Part shown: piece after piece, positions 43,129-51,347 of the stretch
Layout of the letters: each line of letters starts with the position of its first letter
Position numbering within the stretch: position 1 is the stretch's first letter
From: Marinimicrobium locisalis
GTDB lineage: Bacteria > Pseudomonadota > Gammaproteobacteria > Pseudomonadales > Cellvibrionaceae
DNA length: 64,000 nucleotides
Reading direction: 5' to 3'
Assembly (NCBI RefSeq): GCF_039822625.1
Contig: NZ_JBDLLG010000027.1
Coordinates: 6,253 to 70,252, forward strand
Notes under the pieces: model-generated
What the model saw: only the letters and a program-made list of their open reading frames with translations
What the model was told of the DNA's origin: nothing
The model's database searches: none
Translations under genes and position numbers: made by a program

Positions 43129-44051
43129 ACTTTCTCCTCCACCAGACTGACGAAAATATCTTCCAGAGAACTTTGGGAGGTGTGCAGGTCCCGATAGTCC
43201 AACCCCTGCTCCGACAGGGAGCGAAGCAGCCGGGGGATCGCCGCCCGGTCACTCTGGTGGTCGTACTGATAGGTCAGCTGCGTGCCGTCCTCGGATAGGG
43301 AGAGTGAGTAGCCGCTCAAGGCCGGTGGAATCTGTTCAATTGGTTCGGCAAGCTGCAGGCTGAGCTGTTTTTTGCCGAGTTTTTCCATCAGGGCTTGCTT
43401 GTCCTCCACCAGGATCAGCTCCCCGCGCTGAATCACCCCCACCCGGTCGGCCATGTCTTCGGCTTCTTCAATGTAATGAGTGGTTAAAATAATGGTGACG
43501 CCATTGTCCCGAAGCTTTCGAATCATCTCCCACATATCCCGGCGCAGCTCGACATCCACACCGGCGGTGGGCTCATCCAAAAAGAGGATTTTGGGTTCAT
43601 AAGCCAATGCTTTGGCAATCAATACCCGCCGCTTCATTCCACCGGACAACGCCATGATTTTGCTGTCCTTTTTGTCCCACAACGACAGATCCCTGAGTAA
43701 CTGCTCAAGGTAGGCGGGGTTGCGCGGCTTGCCGAATAGCCCGCGACTGAAGCTCACTGTACTCCACACGGTTTCAAAGATATTGACCGCCAGCTCTTGA
43801 GGCACCAAACCGATGAGTTGGCGTGCCTGGCGGTAGTTTTTGACGATGTCGTAACCATCGGCCCGCACCTGGCCGGCGGAGGGGTTTACAATGCCGCAGA
43901 TAATGCTGATCAGGGTGGTTTTGCCAGCCCCGTTGGGGCCCAGCAGGGCGAAGATTTCTCCTTTTCGGATACTGAGGTCGACGCTTTTGAGCGCCTGAAA
44001 CCCGGATTGGTACGTTTTGCTGAGTTTGTTAACTTCAATAATCGGCTGCAC
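43125..44051 (-). CDS. ABC transporter ATP-binding protein (YadG-like)
   Basis: 308 aa. Walker A LLGPNGAGKTTLISI, Q loop LIGLVPQELA, signature LSGGMKRRVLIAKAL, Walker B ILFLDEPTAGVD, H loop LTTHYIEEAEDMADRV. A ~90-residue C-terminal extension is typical of ABC-2 drug or polymer exporters. Energises export with the downstream permease. The gene starts just after the GyrI-like gene's stop on the same strand (8-bp gap), so the three genes may form an operon. Confidence 0.93.
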   Translation of the reverse strand: MQPIIEVNKLSKTYQSGFQALKSVDLSIRKGEIFALLGPNGAGKTTLISIICGIVNPSAGQVRADGYDIVKNYRQARQLIGLVPQELAVNIFETVWSTVSFSRGLFGKPRNPAYLEQLLRDLSLWDKKDSKIMALSGGMKRRVLIAKALAYEPKILFLDEPTAGVDVELRRDMWEMIRKLRDNGVTIILTTHYIEEAEDMADRVGVIQRGELILVEDKQALMEKLGKKQLSLQLAEPIEQIPPALSGYSLSLSEDGTQLTYQYDHQSDRAAIPRLLRSLSEQGLDYRDLHTSQSSLEDIFVSLVEEKV

Positions 44052-44059
44052 CTTGCCTC

Positions 44060-44605
44060 CTAGAGTGTTCCTGTCATGGCCGCCGGTCCCGCCCTCTCAA
44101 GGGGAACCCACACTTGAATATCACCCCAGCCGGTACGCGGGTCAAATGATTCCGCATACCGCTCCAATAGCAACGGCGGGTTGGCCCCTTGGCGATTGGG
44201 CGTCAGTTGCAGTGCCGGCAGACTGTGGGCGAATACCCGATGCAGCGTTTGCCGCAATTGCGAAACATGCCCCTGGTGGGGAAAGACCGCGTAACGCTGG
44301 CGGGGAATACCGAAACAGTCCCAGTCGGCGTTGATACGCTCGAAGTCACTGACCTCTACCGCCGTGAGATAATCAAACCCTTGGTCTTCGCGCTTGAACA
44401 GCGCGCCGTAGCTGGCTTTATCTTTCTGCCCCGGAAACCAACCCTGATAGGGGTGAAATCGGTCCCAAAGCCCGGGTATCACTTGGTGTGGCATTCCGTC
44501 GATGGGCCGTCGCAAGCCGGCCAGGTGAATCGGCCCTTGCTCATAGATACCCTGCAAAGCGGGGACGGGGGTTGCCTGGGACTTAATTCGTTGCATTCCT
44601 GTCAT
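44060..44605 (-). CDS. GyrI-like / AraC effector-binding domain protein
   Basis: 181 aa from ATG 44605, chosen for AGGTGG a few bases upstream; a GTG at 44614 is also in frame. Single GyrI-like domain: HLAGLRRPIDGMPHQVIPGLW at the start, YGALFKREDQGFDYLTAVEV in the middle, and a C-terminal FDPRTGWGDIQVWVPLER. Proteins of this fold bind small hydrophobic molecules or DNA gyrase. It lacks a DNA-binding domain. It is first in the run with the ABC transporter and divergent from the WYL regulator, so it may help sense or buffer the exported compound (inference). Confidence 0.8.
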   Translation of the reverse strand: MTGMQRIKSQATPVPALQGIYEQGPIHLAGLRRPIDGMPHQVIPGLWDRFHPYQGWFPGQKDKASYGALFKREDQGFDYLTAVEVSDFERINADWDCFGIPRQRYAVFPHQGHVSQLRQTLHRVFAHSLPALQLTPNRQGANPPLLLERYAESFDPRTGWGDIQVWVPLERAGPAAMTGTL

Positions 44606-44770
44606 AGTGCCCACCTGTTTGTTCAGTGCCTTACACTCTTACGGTCGACTGCTCAACGCTAAAATCGACACGTCTGCGCAACTAAGGTGGAATCTAACCG
44701 ATAAATACGACATTATTTGACGTAGTTCGCCTTCACAATCGCCCAAAATGTCCAACCAAGGGGTAGAGAC

Positions 44771-45757
44771 ATGGCCAACACCGCTACCCGCCTGTTTAAT
44801 TTGATCGCGTTTTTGCAACGCCACCCCAATAGCTCCGCGACCCAATTAGCGGAGGCCCTTGAGGTCTCTCCACGCACCGTTCAGCGCTACATTGTGGCAC
44901 TGGAGGACATGGGTGTTCCCATTTACGCCGAACGAGGTTCTCAGGGGGGTTACTCTCTGGTACGCGGTTACCGCATGCCCCCACTGATGCTCACCCCCGA
45001 AGAAGCCGTGGCGGTGCACCTGGGGACCGGCTTAATCGAGCACGTCTGGGGCAAGCTCTTCCGCGGCTCCGCCCTGAGCGCGCTGACCAAAATTGAAAAT
45101 GTGTTGCCCGAAGAGCAGCTGCGGGAAATTGCCTGGGCACGGGGGAATCTAATCACTCAGGGGATTCCACGCATCAACCCGAAACTTGATATGGAGCAAC
45201 TCGAAACCCTGTATCAAGCGGTTCGCCAGGGCTTTCAGGTGGAGATTCTGTACCAGGGCAAAAACCAGGAGTCGCCCATATGGCGCCGTGTGAACCCTTA
45301 TGTGCTGGTTTACAGCTGGGGGCAACAATACTGCATCGCCTATTGTCAGTTGCGCGGTGCCATGCGCTCGTTTCGGGCAGACCGCATTCAGGCGATGAAG
45401 CGTTTGGATACCGCCTTTAGCAAACCGGCGGACTTTGACCCCGCACAGTACCTTGATGAAAATTTTGAGGGGGAGTCCACCCACGAGGTCCGGCTCCATT
45501 TCAGCGCTGAAACGGCCAACGTGGCGCATGATTATCGTTGCTGCTGGGAAAGTTTTGAAGAGCGGCCGGACGGCTCGGTTATTGCCGGTTTTCGAGCCCC
45601 GGACCTGGAGACCGCGACGCGCCGGGTCATGTGCTTTTTACCCGACGCCAGAGTCATTGCCCCCACGGAACTGAAGACGTATGTGGCCGAGCGGGCCCGC
45701 GCCATCGCCGTTCAGTACCCCCTGGAGGAGCAGAATACGGCCGCACTGGTGAGCTGA
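44771..45757 (+). CDS. WYL-domain transcriptional regulator (YafY/DeoR type)
   Basis: 328 aa, ATG 44771. N-terminal HTH_11-type helix-turn-helix (NSSATQLAEALEVSPRTVQR, then YIVALEDMGVPIYAERGSQG and GYSLVRGYRMPPL). Central WYL domain about 145-215 (EILYQGKN, RVNPYVLVYSWGQQYCIAYC, MRSFRADRIQAMKRL; the WYL core here is YSWGQQY). C-terminal WCX extension. It is divergent from the GyrI-like/ABC run, which is its most likely target. Its ligand is unknown. Confidence 0.88.
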   Translation: MANTATRLFNLIAFLQRHPNSSATQLAEALEVSPRTVQRYIVALEDMGVPIYAERGSQGGYSLVRGYRMPPLMLTPEEAVAVHLGTGLIEHVWGKLFRGSALSALTKIENVLPEEQLREIAWARGNLITQGIPRINPKLDMEQLETLYQAVRQGFQVEILYQGKNQESPIWRRVNPYVLVYSWGQQYCIAYCQLRGAMRSFRADRIQAMKRLDTAFSKPADFDPAQYLDENFEGESTHEVRLHFSAETANVAHDYRCCWESFEERPDGSVIAGFRAPDLETATRRVMCFLPDARVIAPTELKTYVAERARAIAVQYPLEEQNTAALVS

Positions 45758-45774
45758 CGGAGCGAGCCGCGCGG

Positions 45775-46119
45775 TTAAACCTGTAGCTGGCGTACCGGCC
45801 TGACCTCAATGCTGCCTACCCGAGCGGGGGGAATATCCGCCGCAATACGCAGCGCTTCATTCAAGTCCTTGGCTTCAATCATATAGAAGCCGGCCAGTTG
45901 CTCTTTGGTTTCCGCGAAGGGCCCATCGGTAATACTGACCTGGCCGCCGCGCACTCGCACTGTGGTGGCCGTAGAGACCGGCTCCAGCGCTTCGCCGGCC
46001 ACCAAATGGCCGCTTTCCCCCAGGCTTTGGGCATAGGCGTAGCATTCAGTGTCCTCGGGGCTGTCCGGCAGGCTATGAAGCTCGTTTTCGTCGCTGTACA
46101 CCAGGCAGAGATATTTCAT
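45775..46119 (-). CDS. YCII/DGPF-domain protein, partner of the ECF sigma factor
   Basis: 114 aa, ATG 46119 with GAGGAG upstream. One YCII-related domain: MKYLCLVYSDENELH, LVAGEALEPVSTATTVRVRG and the diagnostic ITDGPFAETKEQLAGFYMIE. DGPF proteins are commonly encoded next to ECF42-type sigma factors, as here (86 bp after the sigma gene, same strand). Probable role in sigma-linked signalling; no catalytic activity is established for the family. Confidence 0.9.
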   Translation of the reverse strand: MKYLCLVYSDENELHSLPDSPEDTECYAYAQSLGESGHLVAGEALEPVSTATTVRVRGGQVSITDGPFAETKEQLAGFYMIEAKDLNEALRIAADIPPARVGSIEVRPVRQLQV

Positions 46120-46205
46120 AATCGCACTCCTCAGTAAACGTTTCTTGGTTGCGGATAAAAGGGGTCTCTCTTCTGCTGGTCGTTTGAGGTGGGACGGAAT
46201 CGACC

Positions 46206-47447
46206 TTAGTCGGTCAACGAGTGTACCCGCGCCTGAAGAAAACGCCGCTCCGGTTCCTGCCGGCAGAGGGCAATCGCTTGCTCGTAGGCCTGCTTGGCCT
46301 CTTCAGTGCGCCCCAGTCGGCGGCATAAATCCGCCCGGGCGGCATAGAGTAAATGATAGTTCTGCAACTGGCCTTGGTCGTGCAGCTCGTCAACCAAGAG
46401 GAGACCGGCCTGTGGCCCGTCCCGCATGGCCACCGCCACAGCCCGATTTAATGCCACTACCGGCGAGGGGTGGGCCTGGTGCAGCAAATCGTAAAAGCCG
46501 AGAATCTCGTTCCAATCAGTGTCCGCGGCCGAGGGGGCATCGGCGTGCAGCGCCGCGATGGCCGCTTGCAGGGTATAAGGCCCGAAACGGCGAGACACCA
46601 GCGCCCGGCGAACCAACACCTCGCCCTCGGCGATCATGGTTGAATCCCATCGGGTGCGGTCCTGCTCCTCCAGAAGCACCAAGTCCCCCTCGGGAGAAGT
46701 GCGCGCCGCTCGCCGGGACTGGTGCAGCAGCATCAACGCCAACAAACCATCCACTTCTGGGTCCGGCATTAGCTCCGCCAGTAACCGACCGAGTCGAATG
46801 GCTTCCTCGGCAAGGTCATGGCGGGTCACTTGCTCGCCACTGGAGCTCGAGTAGCCTTCATTAAATATCAGGTAAATCACTTGCAGCACGGCTCCCAGCC
46901 GCTGGGGCAGCTCCACGGGGCCGGGCACTTCGTAGGGAATGCCGGCCGATTGAATCTTGCGCTTGGCTCGGACGATTCGCTGGGCGAGGGTGGAAGGGGT
47001 GGTCAGAAAGGCCCGGGCAATCTCTTCGGTCGTCAGGTCACAAACTTCGCGCAGGGTGAGCGCGATTTGCGCCTCGGGGGCCAGGCTGGGGTGACAGCAG
47101 GTGAATATCAGCCGCAGCCGGTCGTCTTCGATCCGGTCATCGTCCTCGAAGACGTCCCGCTCCGCCTGTTGGTACAGACTGTCGGCGATGTGGTCCAGGG
47201 AGTCATCAAAGCGAGCCTTGCGCCTAAGTTGGTCGATGGCCTTGAACCGCCCGGTGGACACCAACCAGGCGCGCGGATTCTCCGGCACGCCCTCGCGGGG
47301 CCACTGGGAGGCGGCCGCCACAAAGGCGTCGTGTAAGGCTTCTTCGGCCAGATCAAAGCTGCCGAGCAGGCGAATCAGCGTTGCCAGAACCCGGCGGGAC
47401 TCCTCTTGATAAAGCGCGGCTAGTCGCTGCTGAGTCTCCGGTTGCAC
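46206..47447 (-). CDS. ECF sigma factor of the DGPF-associated (ECF42) type
   Basis: 413 aa, GTG start 47447. Sigma-70 region 2 (LIRLLGSFDLAEEALHDAFV, NPRAWLVSTGRFKAIDQLRR) and region 4 (LTLREVCDLTTEEIARAFL, STLAQRIVRAKRKI) are followed by the large C-terminal extension of this group with TPR-like helices (GPYTLQAAIAALHADAPSA, LNRAVAVAMRDGPQAGL, YHLLYAARADLCRRLGRTE). No anti-sigma gene is present. The extension and the downstream DGPF gene together define the ECF42 pattern. The signal sensed is unknown. Confidence 0.92.
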   Translation of the reverse strand: MQPETQQRLAALYQEESRRVLATLIRLLGSFDLAEEALHDAFVAAASQWPREGVPENPRAWLVSTGRFKAIDQLRRKARFDDSLDHIADSLYQQAERDVFEDDDRIEDDRLRLIFTCCHPSLAPEAQIALTLREVCDLTTEEIARAFLTTPSTLAQRIVRAKRKIQSAGIPYEVPGPVELPQRLGAVLQVIYLIFNEGYSSSSGEQVTRHDLAEEAIRLGRLLAELMPDPEVDGLLALMLLHQSRRAARTSPEGDLVLLEEQDRTRWDSTMIAEGEVLVRRALVSRRFGPYTLQAAIAALHADAPSAADTDWNEILGFYDLLHQAHPSPVVALNRAVAVAMRDGPQAGLLLVDELHDQGQLQNYHLLYAARADLCRRLGRTEEAKQAYEQAIALCRQEPERRFLQARVHSLTD

Positions 47448-47488
47448 TTTCTCGCCTCACTTGCTCAAGAAGGTGATAGGAGAAGGCG

Positions 47489-48070
47489 CTAGAAGCGGTA
47501 GTCCCACTGGATGGTGAGGGCTTCAAAGCGCTGCTCATCGGTCTTAACCAACTGGCGGTATTCAATGTTGAAGTTCAACCGGTCATTCACGTACCAGCCC
47601 GCACCCAGCCCGTAGGAGGTGCCGGAAACCGACTCGCTCTGCTCCGTCGAAGCATTGCCTTCCCAGCGGGTGACGACGGTGTCGACTTCGGCGTAACCAA
47701 GCAACCCGTAAAGGCGCGCGGTCTCGTTGGTCAGCTCCGGGCGATAGTAGATAGCGGAGAACTGGTCCACTTCACGCTCAATTTCCGTCAGCGCGTCGTT
47801 GTCCTCCTGCTCGGCCTGGAAGTAATTCGACTCTGTGTCGCCTTCTTCTTTGATGCCCACACCCACGCGGGCTTCCACGCCGAGGAGGCCGTTGTATTTG
47901 TAGCCGCCGGAGAATTCCAGTACCGGCATTCGGGCCTCGTCGTAGGGGGTGTGCGCCCTGCCAGCGACCACTCCGGTGCCGATTCCGGCATAGAAACCCC
48001 GTTTATTATCGGCCAGCGCCGGCGCGGTGAGCAGGGCGAGTGCCAAACCGCTTATCCAGACTGTTTTCAT
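47489..48070 (-). CDS. Small outer-membrane beta-barrel protein
   Basis: 193 aa from ATG 48070 (GGAG 7 bases upstream). Signal peptide to about residue 20 (LALLTAPALA). The mature part alternates short amphipathic strands (GFYAGIGTGVVAGR, EFSGGYKYNGLLGVEARVGV, RLYGLLGYAEVDTVV, SYGLGAGWYVNDRLNFNIEY) and ends in WDYRF with a terminal Phe, the BamA insertion signal. It resembles the OmpA/OprF-like eight-stranded 'outer membrane beta-barrel' group. Function unknown. Confidence 0.85.
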   Translation of the reverse strand: MKTVWISGLALALLTAPALADNKRGFYAGIGTGVVAGRAHTPYDEARMPVLEFSGGYKYNGLLGVEARVGVGIKEEGDTESNYFQAEQEDNDALTEIEREVDQFSAIYYRPELTNETARLYGLLGYAEVDTVVTRWEGNASTEQSESVSGTSYGLGAGWYVNDRLNFNIEYRQLVKTDEQRFEALTIQWDYRF

Positions 48071-48205
48071 AGGTTGCTCCATGAGGTCAAGTTCAGGTGG
48101 CGAAGTATCTCACAGCGGGGCCGTGGATCAACTGGCAGTGCGGATTTTTGCCGGACCGGGTCACGTTTGTGCGCCAGCGGCGCCCATAATGCCCCCCATA
48201 AACGA

Positions 48206-48231
48206 CAAAACCCGGCCGGGGCCGGGTTTTG
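48206..48231 (-). terminator. Rho-independent terminator after rpmG
   Basis: On the minus strand AAAACCCGGC-CCCG-GCCGGGTTTT, a GC stem ending in a T run, 25 bp past the rpmG stop. Confidence 0.85.
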
Positions 48232-48255
48232 GTCTTAAAGAACGCACAAGATCAT

Positions 48256-48411
48256 TTACTTGATTTTGCCTTCTTTGTAGATCACGTGCTTGCGAGCCAC
48301 GGGATCAAACTTTTTAATTTCCATCTTTTCGGGCATGTTCCGCTTGTTCTTGTCGGTGGTGTAGAAGTGACCGGTGCCCGCGGTGGAGTTCAAACGAATC
48401 TTATCGCGCAT
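48256..48411 (-). CDS. rpmG: Ribosomal protein L33 (bL33)
   Basis: 51 aa, too short for most automatic lists. The minus-strand frame from ATG 48411 reads MRDKIRLNSTAGTGHFYTTD, then KNKRNMPEKMEIKKFDPVAR and KHVIYKEGKIK, then TAA. Clear bL33 of the Cys-free (zinc-independent) type with the GTGHFYTT and KFDPVARKHV signatures. GGAG lies upstream. It follows rpmB by 12 bp, the standard rpmB-rpmG operon, and is followed by a strong terminator. Confidence 0.97.
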   Translation of the reverse strand: MRDKIRLNSTAGTGHFYTTDKNKRNMPEKMEIKKFDPVARKHVIYKEGKIK

Positions 48412-48423
48412 GGGAGTTCTCCT

Positions 48424-48660
48424 TTAAACTTGTTCGCCGCGAGCGCGCAGATCGGTCAGTACGGCTTCAATGCCGCGCTTGTCGATTACACGCATACCTT
48501 TGGAGGATACCTTCAGCTTTACGAAACGCTTCTCGGATTCCACCCAAAAACGGTGAGAATGCAGGTTGGGCAAAAAACGACGCTTGGTGTGGTTTTTTGC
48601 GTGGGATACATTGTTTCCAGTAACGGGACGCTTGCCGGTTACCTGACATACCTTGGACAT
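48424..48660 (-). CDS. rpmB: Ribosomal protein L28 (bL28)
   Basis: 78 aa. MSKVCQVTGKRPVTGNNVSH, then KRRFLPNLHSHRFWVESEKR and VSSKGMRVIDKRGIEAVL are characteristic of bL28, which sits on the large subunit. Normal length (E. coli 78 aa). First gene of rpmB-rpmG; its promoter lies in the 260 bp to the right, before the hairpin elements. Confidence 0.97.
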   Translation of the reverse strand: MSKVCQVTGKRPVTGNNVSHAKNHTKRRFLPNLHSHRFWVESEKRFVKLKVSSKGMRVIDKRGIEAVLTDLRARGEQV

Positions 48661-48922
48661 GGTCTTGCCTCGTCGTATTCAGCGCGCTGCGCTGCGGGTT
48701 GGTTTGTTGCCACACCACAGCCCGGCGCGGGGTGTTTTTGCAGCCTATATTCGATCATCATGCGGCCCGAAACGCGATGTTCGGGGGCGGTTCCTGGCGC
48801 GATTGCCGGCTACCCAGCCGCAGAAAGGCGCGTTTTATACCAAACCCCGGAGTCAATAGCAATGATTTCTCCATATTTTGGTGCTTTTTTGCTCACCCGT
48901 GGTTCTTTGTCGCATCAAGCCC

Positions 48923-49034
48923 GGCCCGACATGGGGTAGACCCGCCGTAGACCCGCCGTGAACCCGTCCCTGGGGGCTTCTCATCGGCATCCATGCCTCA
49001 GAGAGTCTACGACGGGTCTACCCCATGCCGGGCC
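48923..49034. repeat. Large hairpin element, A type
   Basis: 29-bp arms at 48923-48951 and 49006-49034 (contain ATGGGGTAGACCC; two mismatches) around a ~54-bp centre nearly identical to the 21.0-kb A copy (CCCTGGGGGCTTCTCATCGG, GGCATCCATGCC). Stem bases differ from the 21.0-kb copy at many positions on both arms together. It runs into CTCAGTGCCA (49034-49043). Confidence 0.87.
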
Positions 49035-49068
49035 TCAGTGCCAATAGTGGCCATCACGGAGATAGAAC

Positions 49069-49160
49069 GTAGGGTGCGGTAAGCGCGAAGCGCGCCACCC
49101 ACCGTTTAAGGTTGATTAAGACCTTTGATAGGTGGCGACCTTCGGCCTTACCAACTCTAC
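49069..49160. repeat. REP-like palindrome nested between the A and B hairpins
   Basis: GTAGGGTGCGGTAAGCGCGA on the left and the complement of CTTCGGCCTTACCAACTCTA on the right form a long imperfect stem ending in GTAG/CTAC. It is the same general style as the GTAGGGCGGATAAGC palindrome at 58.0 kb. It enlarges the spacer between the A and B elements (129 bp here, 49 bp at 21 kb). Confidence 0.65.
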
Positions 49161-49181
49161 AAACATTGAGCGTGGCACTGA

Positions 49182-49292
49182 GGCCCGGTGTGGGGTGCAC
49201 TGTTCCCGGACCGTGGAGCGCGGGACACGCGATTCGAGCCCCCAGGGATGGGTTTACGGCGTGTCCGGGAACAGTGCACCCCACACCGGGCC
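49182..49292. repeat. Large hairpin element, B type
   Basis: Perfect 29-bp arms at 49182-49210 and 49264-49292 (contain GGGGTGCACTGTTCCCGGA); 53-bp loop with GAGCGCGGGACACGCGATTC and CCAGGGATGGGTTTACGGCG. TGGCACTGAG at 49173-49182 leads into it, the complement of the sequence that follows the A element. It lies directly downstream of radC. Confidence 0.88.
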
Positions 49293-49319
49293 GGACGTTA
49301 CACCACGTACCTTGAGGAG

Positions 49320-49994
49320 TCAGAGCCAACCGCGCTCGGCAAAAGAAACCACCTCGCCGTCACCCACCACCATGTGGTCCAACACCCGGACCGCGACCAG
49401 ATCCAGCGCTTCGCATAGGCGAGTCGTGATCCGGCGGTCCGACTGACTGGGTTCGGCTACCCCCGAGGGGTGGTTGTGGGCAAGGATCACCGCCGCCGCA
49501 TTGTGAGTAAGCGCTCGCTTCACCACCTCCCGCGGGTACACACTCGCCCCATCAATCGTCCCCTGAAACAACTCCTCAAACGCCCGCAACCGGTGCTGGT
49601 TATCCAGAAACAGCACCGCAAACACCTCGTGGTTCAGGTGGCGAAGCTGGGCCACCAGATAGCGGCGCACCAAGTCCGGGCTGGTCAGAGACTCACCGGT
49701 TTCCAGGCTCGCCGAGAGGTGGCGGCGGCCCATTTCCAGCACCGCCTGCAATTGCGTGAACTTCGCATTGCCTAGGCCAAGCCCCCGACAGAACTCCTCC
49801 TGGGAGGCCTCCAGCAAGGGGCGCAGGCCACCGAATTCGGTGAGTAGCTCCCGCGCCAAGTCCACGGCGGACTTACCGGCGCAGCCGGTACGCAGAAAAA
49901 TCGCCAGCAATTCAGCGTCGGATAGGGCGGCGGGGCCGCGGTGGAGAAGCTTTTCCCGGGGGCGCTCGGCCTCGGGCCATTGGGCTATGGACAT
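49320..49994 (-). CDS. radC: RadC family protein (JAB1/MPN domain)
   Basis: 224 aa. N-terminal helix-hairpin-helix region (RPREKLLHRGPAALSDAELL, FLRTGCAGKSAVDLARELL) and C-terminal JAMM metalloprotease-like domain with EVFAVLFLDNQHR, and the metal ligands in AAVILAHNHPSGVAEPSQSD. The family was once linked to DNA repair; the role is unsettled. Normal length. Divergent from coaBC, as in Pseudomonas. Confidence 0.94.
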   Translation of the reverse strand: MSIAQWPEAERPREKLLHRGPAALSDAELLAIFLRTGCAGKSAVDLARELLTEFGGLRPLLEASQEEFCRGLGLGNAKFTQLQAVLEMGRRHLSASLETGESLTSPDLVRRYLVAQLRHLNHEVFAVLFLDNQHRLRAFEELFQGTIDGASVYPREVVKRALTHNAAAVILAHNHPSGVAEPSQSDRRITTRLCEALDLVAVRVLDHMVVGDGEVVSFAERGWL

Positions 49995-50103
49995 TAATGA
50001 CTCCCTGTCGTGGTTTGAGTGACTTCCTAGTGATTAAGGTAGAGAGAATGGTATCTTAGCCCCCTAATCTGTCAAGTCCGGGGAGCCGCGCCGCATCGCC
50101 ATT

Positions 50104-51318
50104 ATGAGTTCTCTCACCAACAAACGCATTCTGCTGGGGGTTACCGGCGGGATTGCCGCCTACAAAAGTGCCGACCTGGTCCGCCGCCTGAAAGAGCGAG
50201 GGGCGGATGTGCGCGTTGTGATGACCGAGGCGGCCCGCGAGTTTATGACCCCGCTGACCTTCCAGGCCCTGTCCGGCAACCCGGTGCATACCGACCTGCT
50301 GGACCCGGCGGCCGAGGCGGCCATGGGCCACATCGAACTGGCGCGCTGGGCGGACCGTATTCTCGTGGCCCCGGCCAGCGCCAATTTTATGGCCCGACTG
50401 GCCGAGGGGCGGGGCGATGACCTGCTAACCACGCTCTGTCTTGCCTCACGCTCGCCGGTGTGTCTGGCCCCGGCGATGAACCAGGGCATGTGGCAGAATG
50501 AAGCCACTCAGGCGAATATCCTCCGCCTTCAGCGGCGCGGCGTGTCGCTGTTCGGCCCGGGCGATGGCAGCCAGGCCTGCGGCGAGGTGGGCCCTGGGCG
50601 CATGCTTGAGCCGGCGATGCTCGCCGATGCCCTGGCCGCCCAATTCAAAAGCGGCCAACTGGCGGGCCGAGCGGTGGTGATTACCGCCGGCCCCACACGG
50701 GAGGCCATCGACCCGGTGCGTTACCTGAGCAACCACAGCTCGGGAAAAATGGGCTACGCTCTGGCCGAGGCGGCCGTGGAGGCGGGCGCTCAGGTGACGT
50801 TGGTTAGCGGCCCCACCCAGCTGCCCACCCCTGACCGGGTGCGCCGTATCGACGTGACCAGCGCCCGGCAGATGTACGAAGCCAGCTTGGAGCATGCCCC
50901 CCGGTGCGATTTGTTCATCGCCGCCGCCGCCGTGGCCGACTACCGCCCCGAGGAGTACCGCGAGCAAAAACAGAAAAAAGGCGAGGGCGAGCACTGGCAA
51001 CTGACGCTGGTTAAGAACCCGGACATCGTGGCCGCTGTGGCGGCGCTTCCGTCGGGCCCAACCACGTTTGGCTTTGCCGCAGAGAGCGAGAACCTGCTCG
51101 AATTCGCGCGCGCCAAGCTCGAGCGCAAAGGCCTGCGCGGGATCATTGCCAACGACATCAGCCGCGAAGGGCTCGGTTTCAACAGCGATAACAATGCCGT
51201 GGTTCTACTCGATAGAGAGCGGACCCTGGAACTTGGCCCCATGAGCAAAGCCCAACTGGCCCGAGCGCTGATCACCGAGCTGTCCGATTACTTGCCGGCA
51301 ACAGCCTCCGACTCATAA
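50104..51318 (+). CDS. coaBC: Bifunctional phosphopantothenoylcysteine decarboxylase / phosphopantothenate-cysteine ligase
   Basis: 404 aa. Makes 4'-phosphopantetheine for coenzyme A in two steps. The N-terminal flavoprotein CoaC domain has ILLGVTGGIAAYKSADLVRR, the active-site His in MGHIELARWADRILVAPASA and the substrate clamp PAMNQGMWQNEAT with GDGSQACGEVGPGRM (active Cys). The C-terminal CoaB domain has ITAGPTREAIDPVRYLSNHS, SGKMGYALAEAA, AAVADYRPEEY and the KIKK-equivalent KQKKGEGEHWQL. Fusion is normal for bacteria. Unlike Pseudomonas, the next gene is not dut. Confidence 0.96.
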   Translation: MSSLTNKRILLGVTGGIAAYKSADLVRRLKERGADVRVVMTEAAREFMTPLTFQALSGNPVHTDLLDPAAEAAMGHIELARWADRILVAPASANFMARLAEGRGDDLLTTLCLASRSPVCLAPAMNQGMWQNEATQANILRLQRRGVSLFGPGDGSQACGEVGPGRMLEPAMLADALAAQFKSGQLAGRAVVITAGPTREAIDPVRYLSNHSSGKMGYALAEAAVEAGAQVTLVSGPTQLPTPDRVRRIDVTSARQMYEASLEHAPRCDLFIAAAAVADYRPEEYREQKQKKGEGEHWQLTLVKNPDIVAAVAALPSGPTTFGFAAESENLLEFARAKLERKGLRGIIANDISREGLGFNSDNNAVVLLDRERTLELGPMSKAQLARALITELSDYLPATASDS

Positions 51319-51347
51319 CGCACTTTGACAACCGGAACCGAATAACT

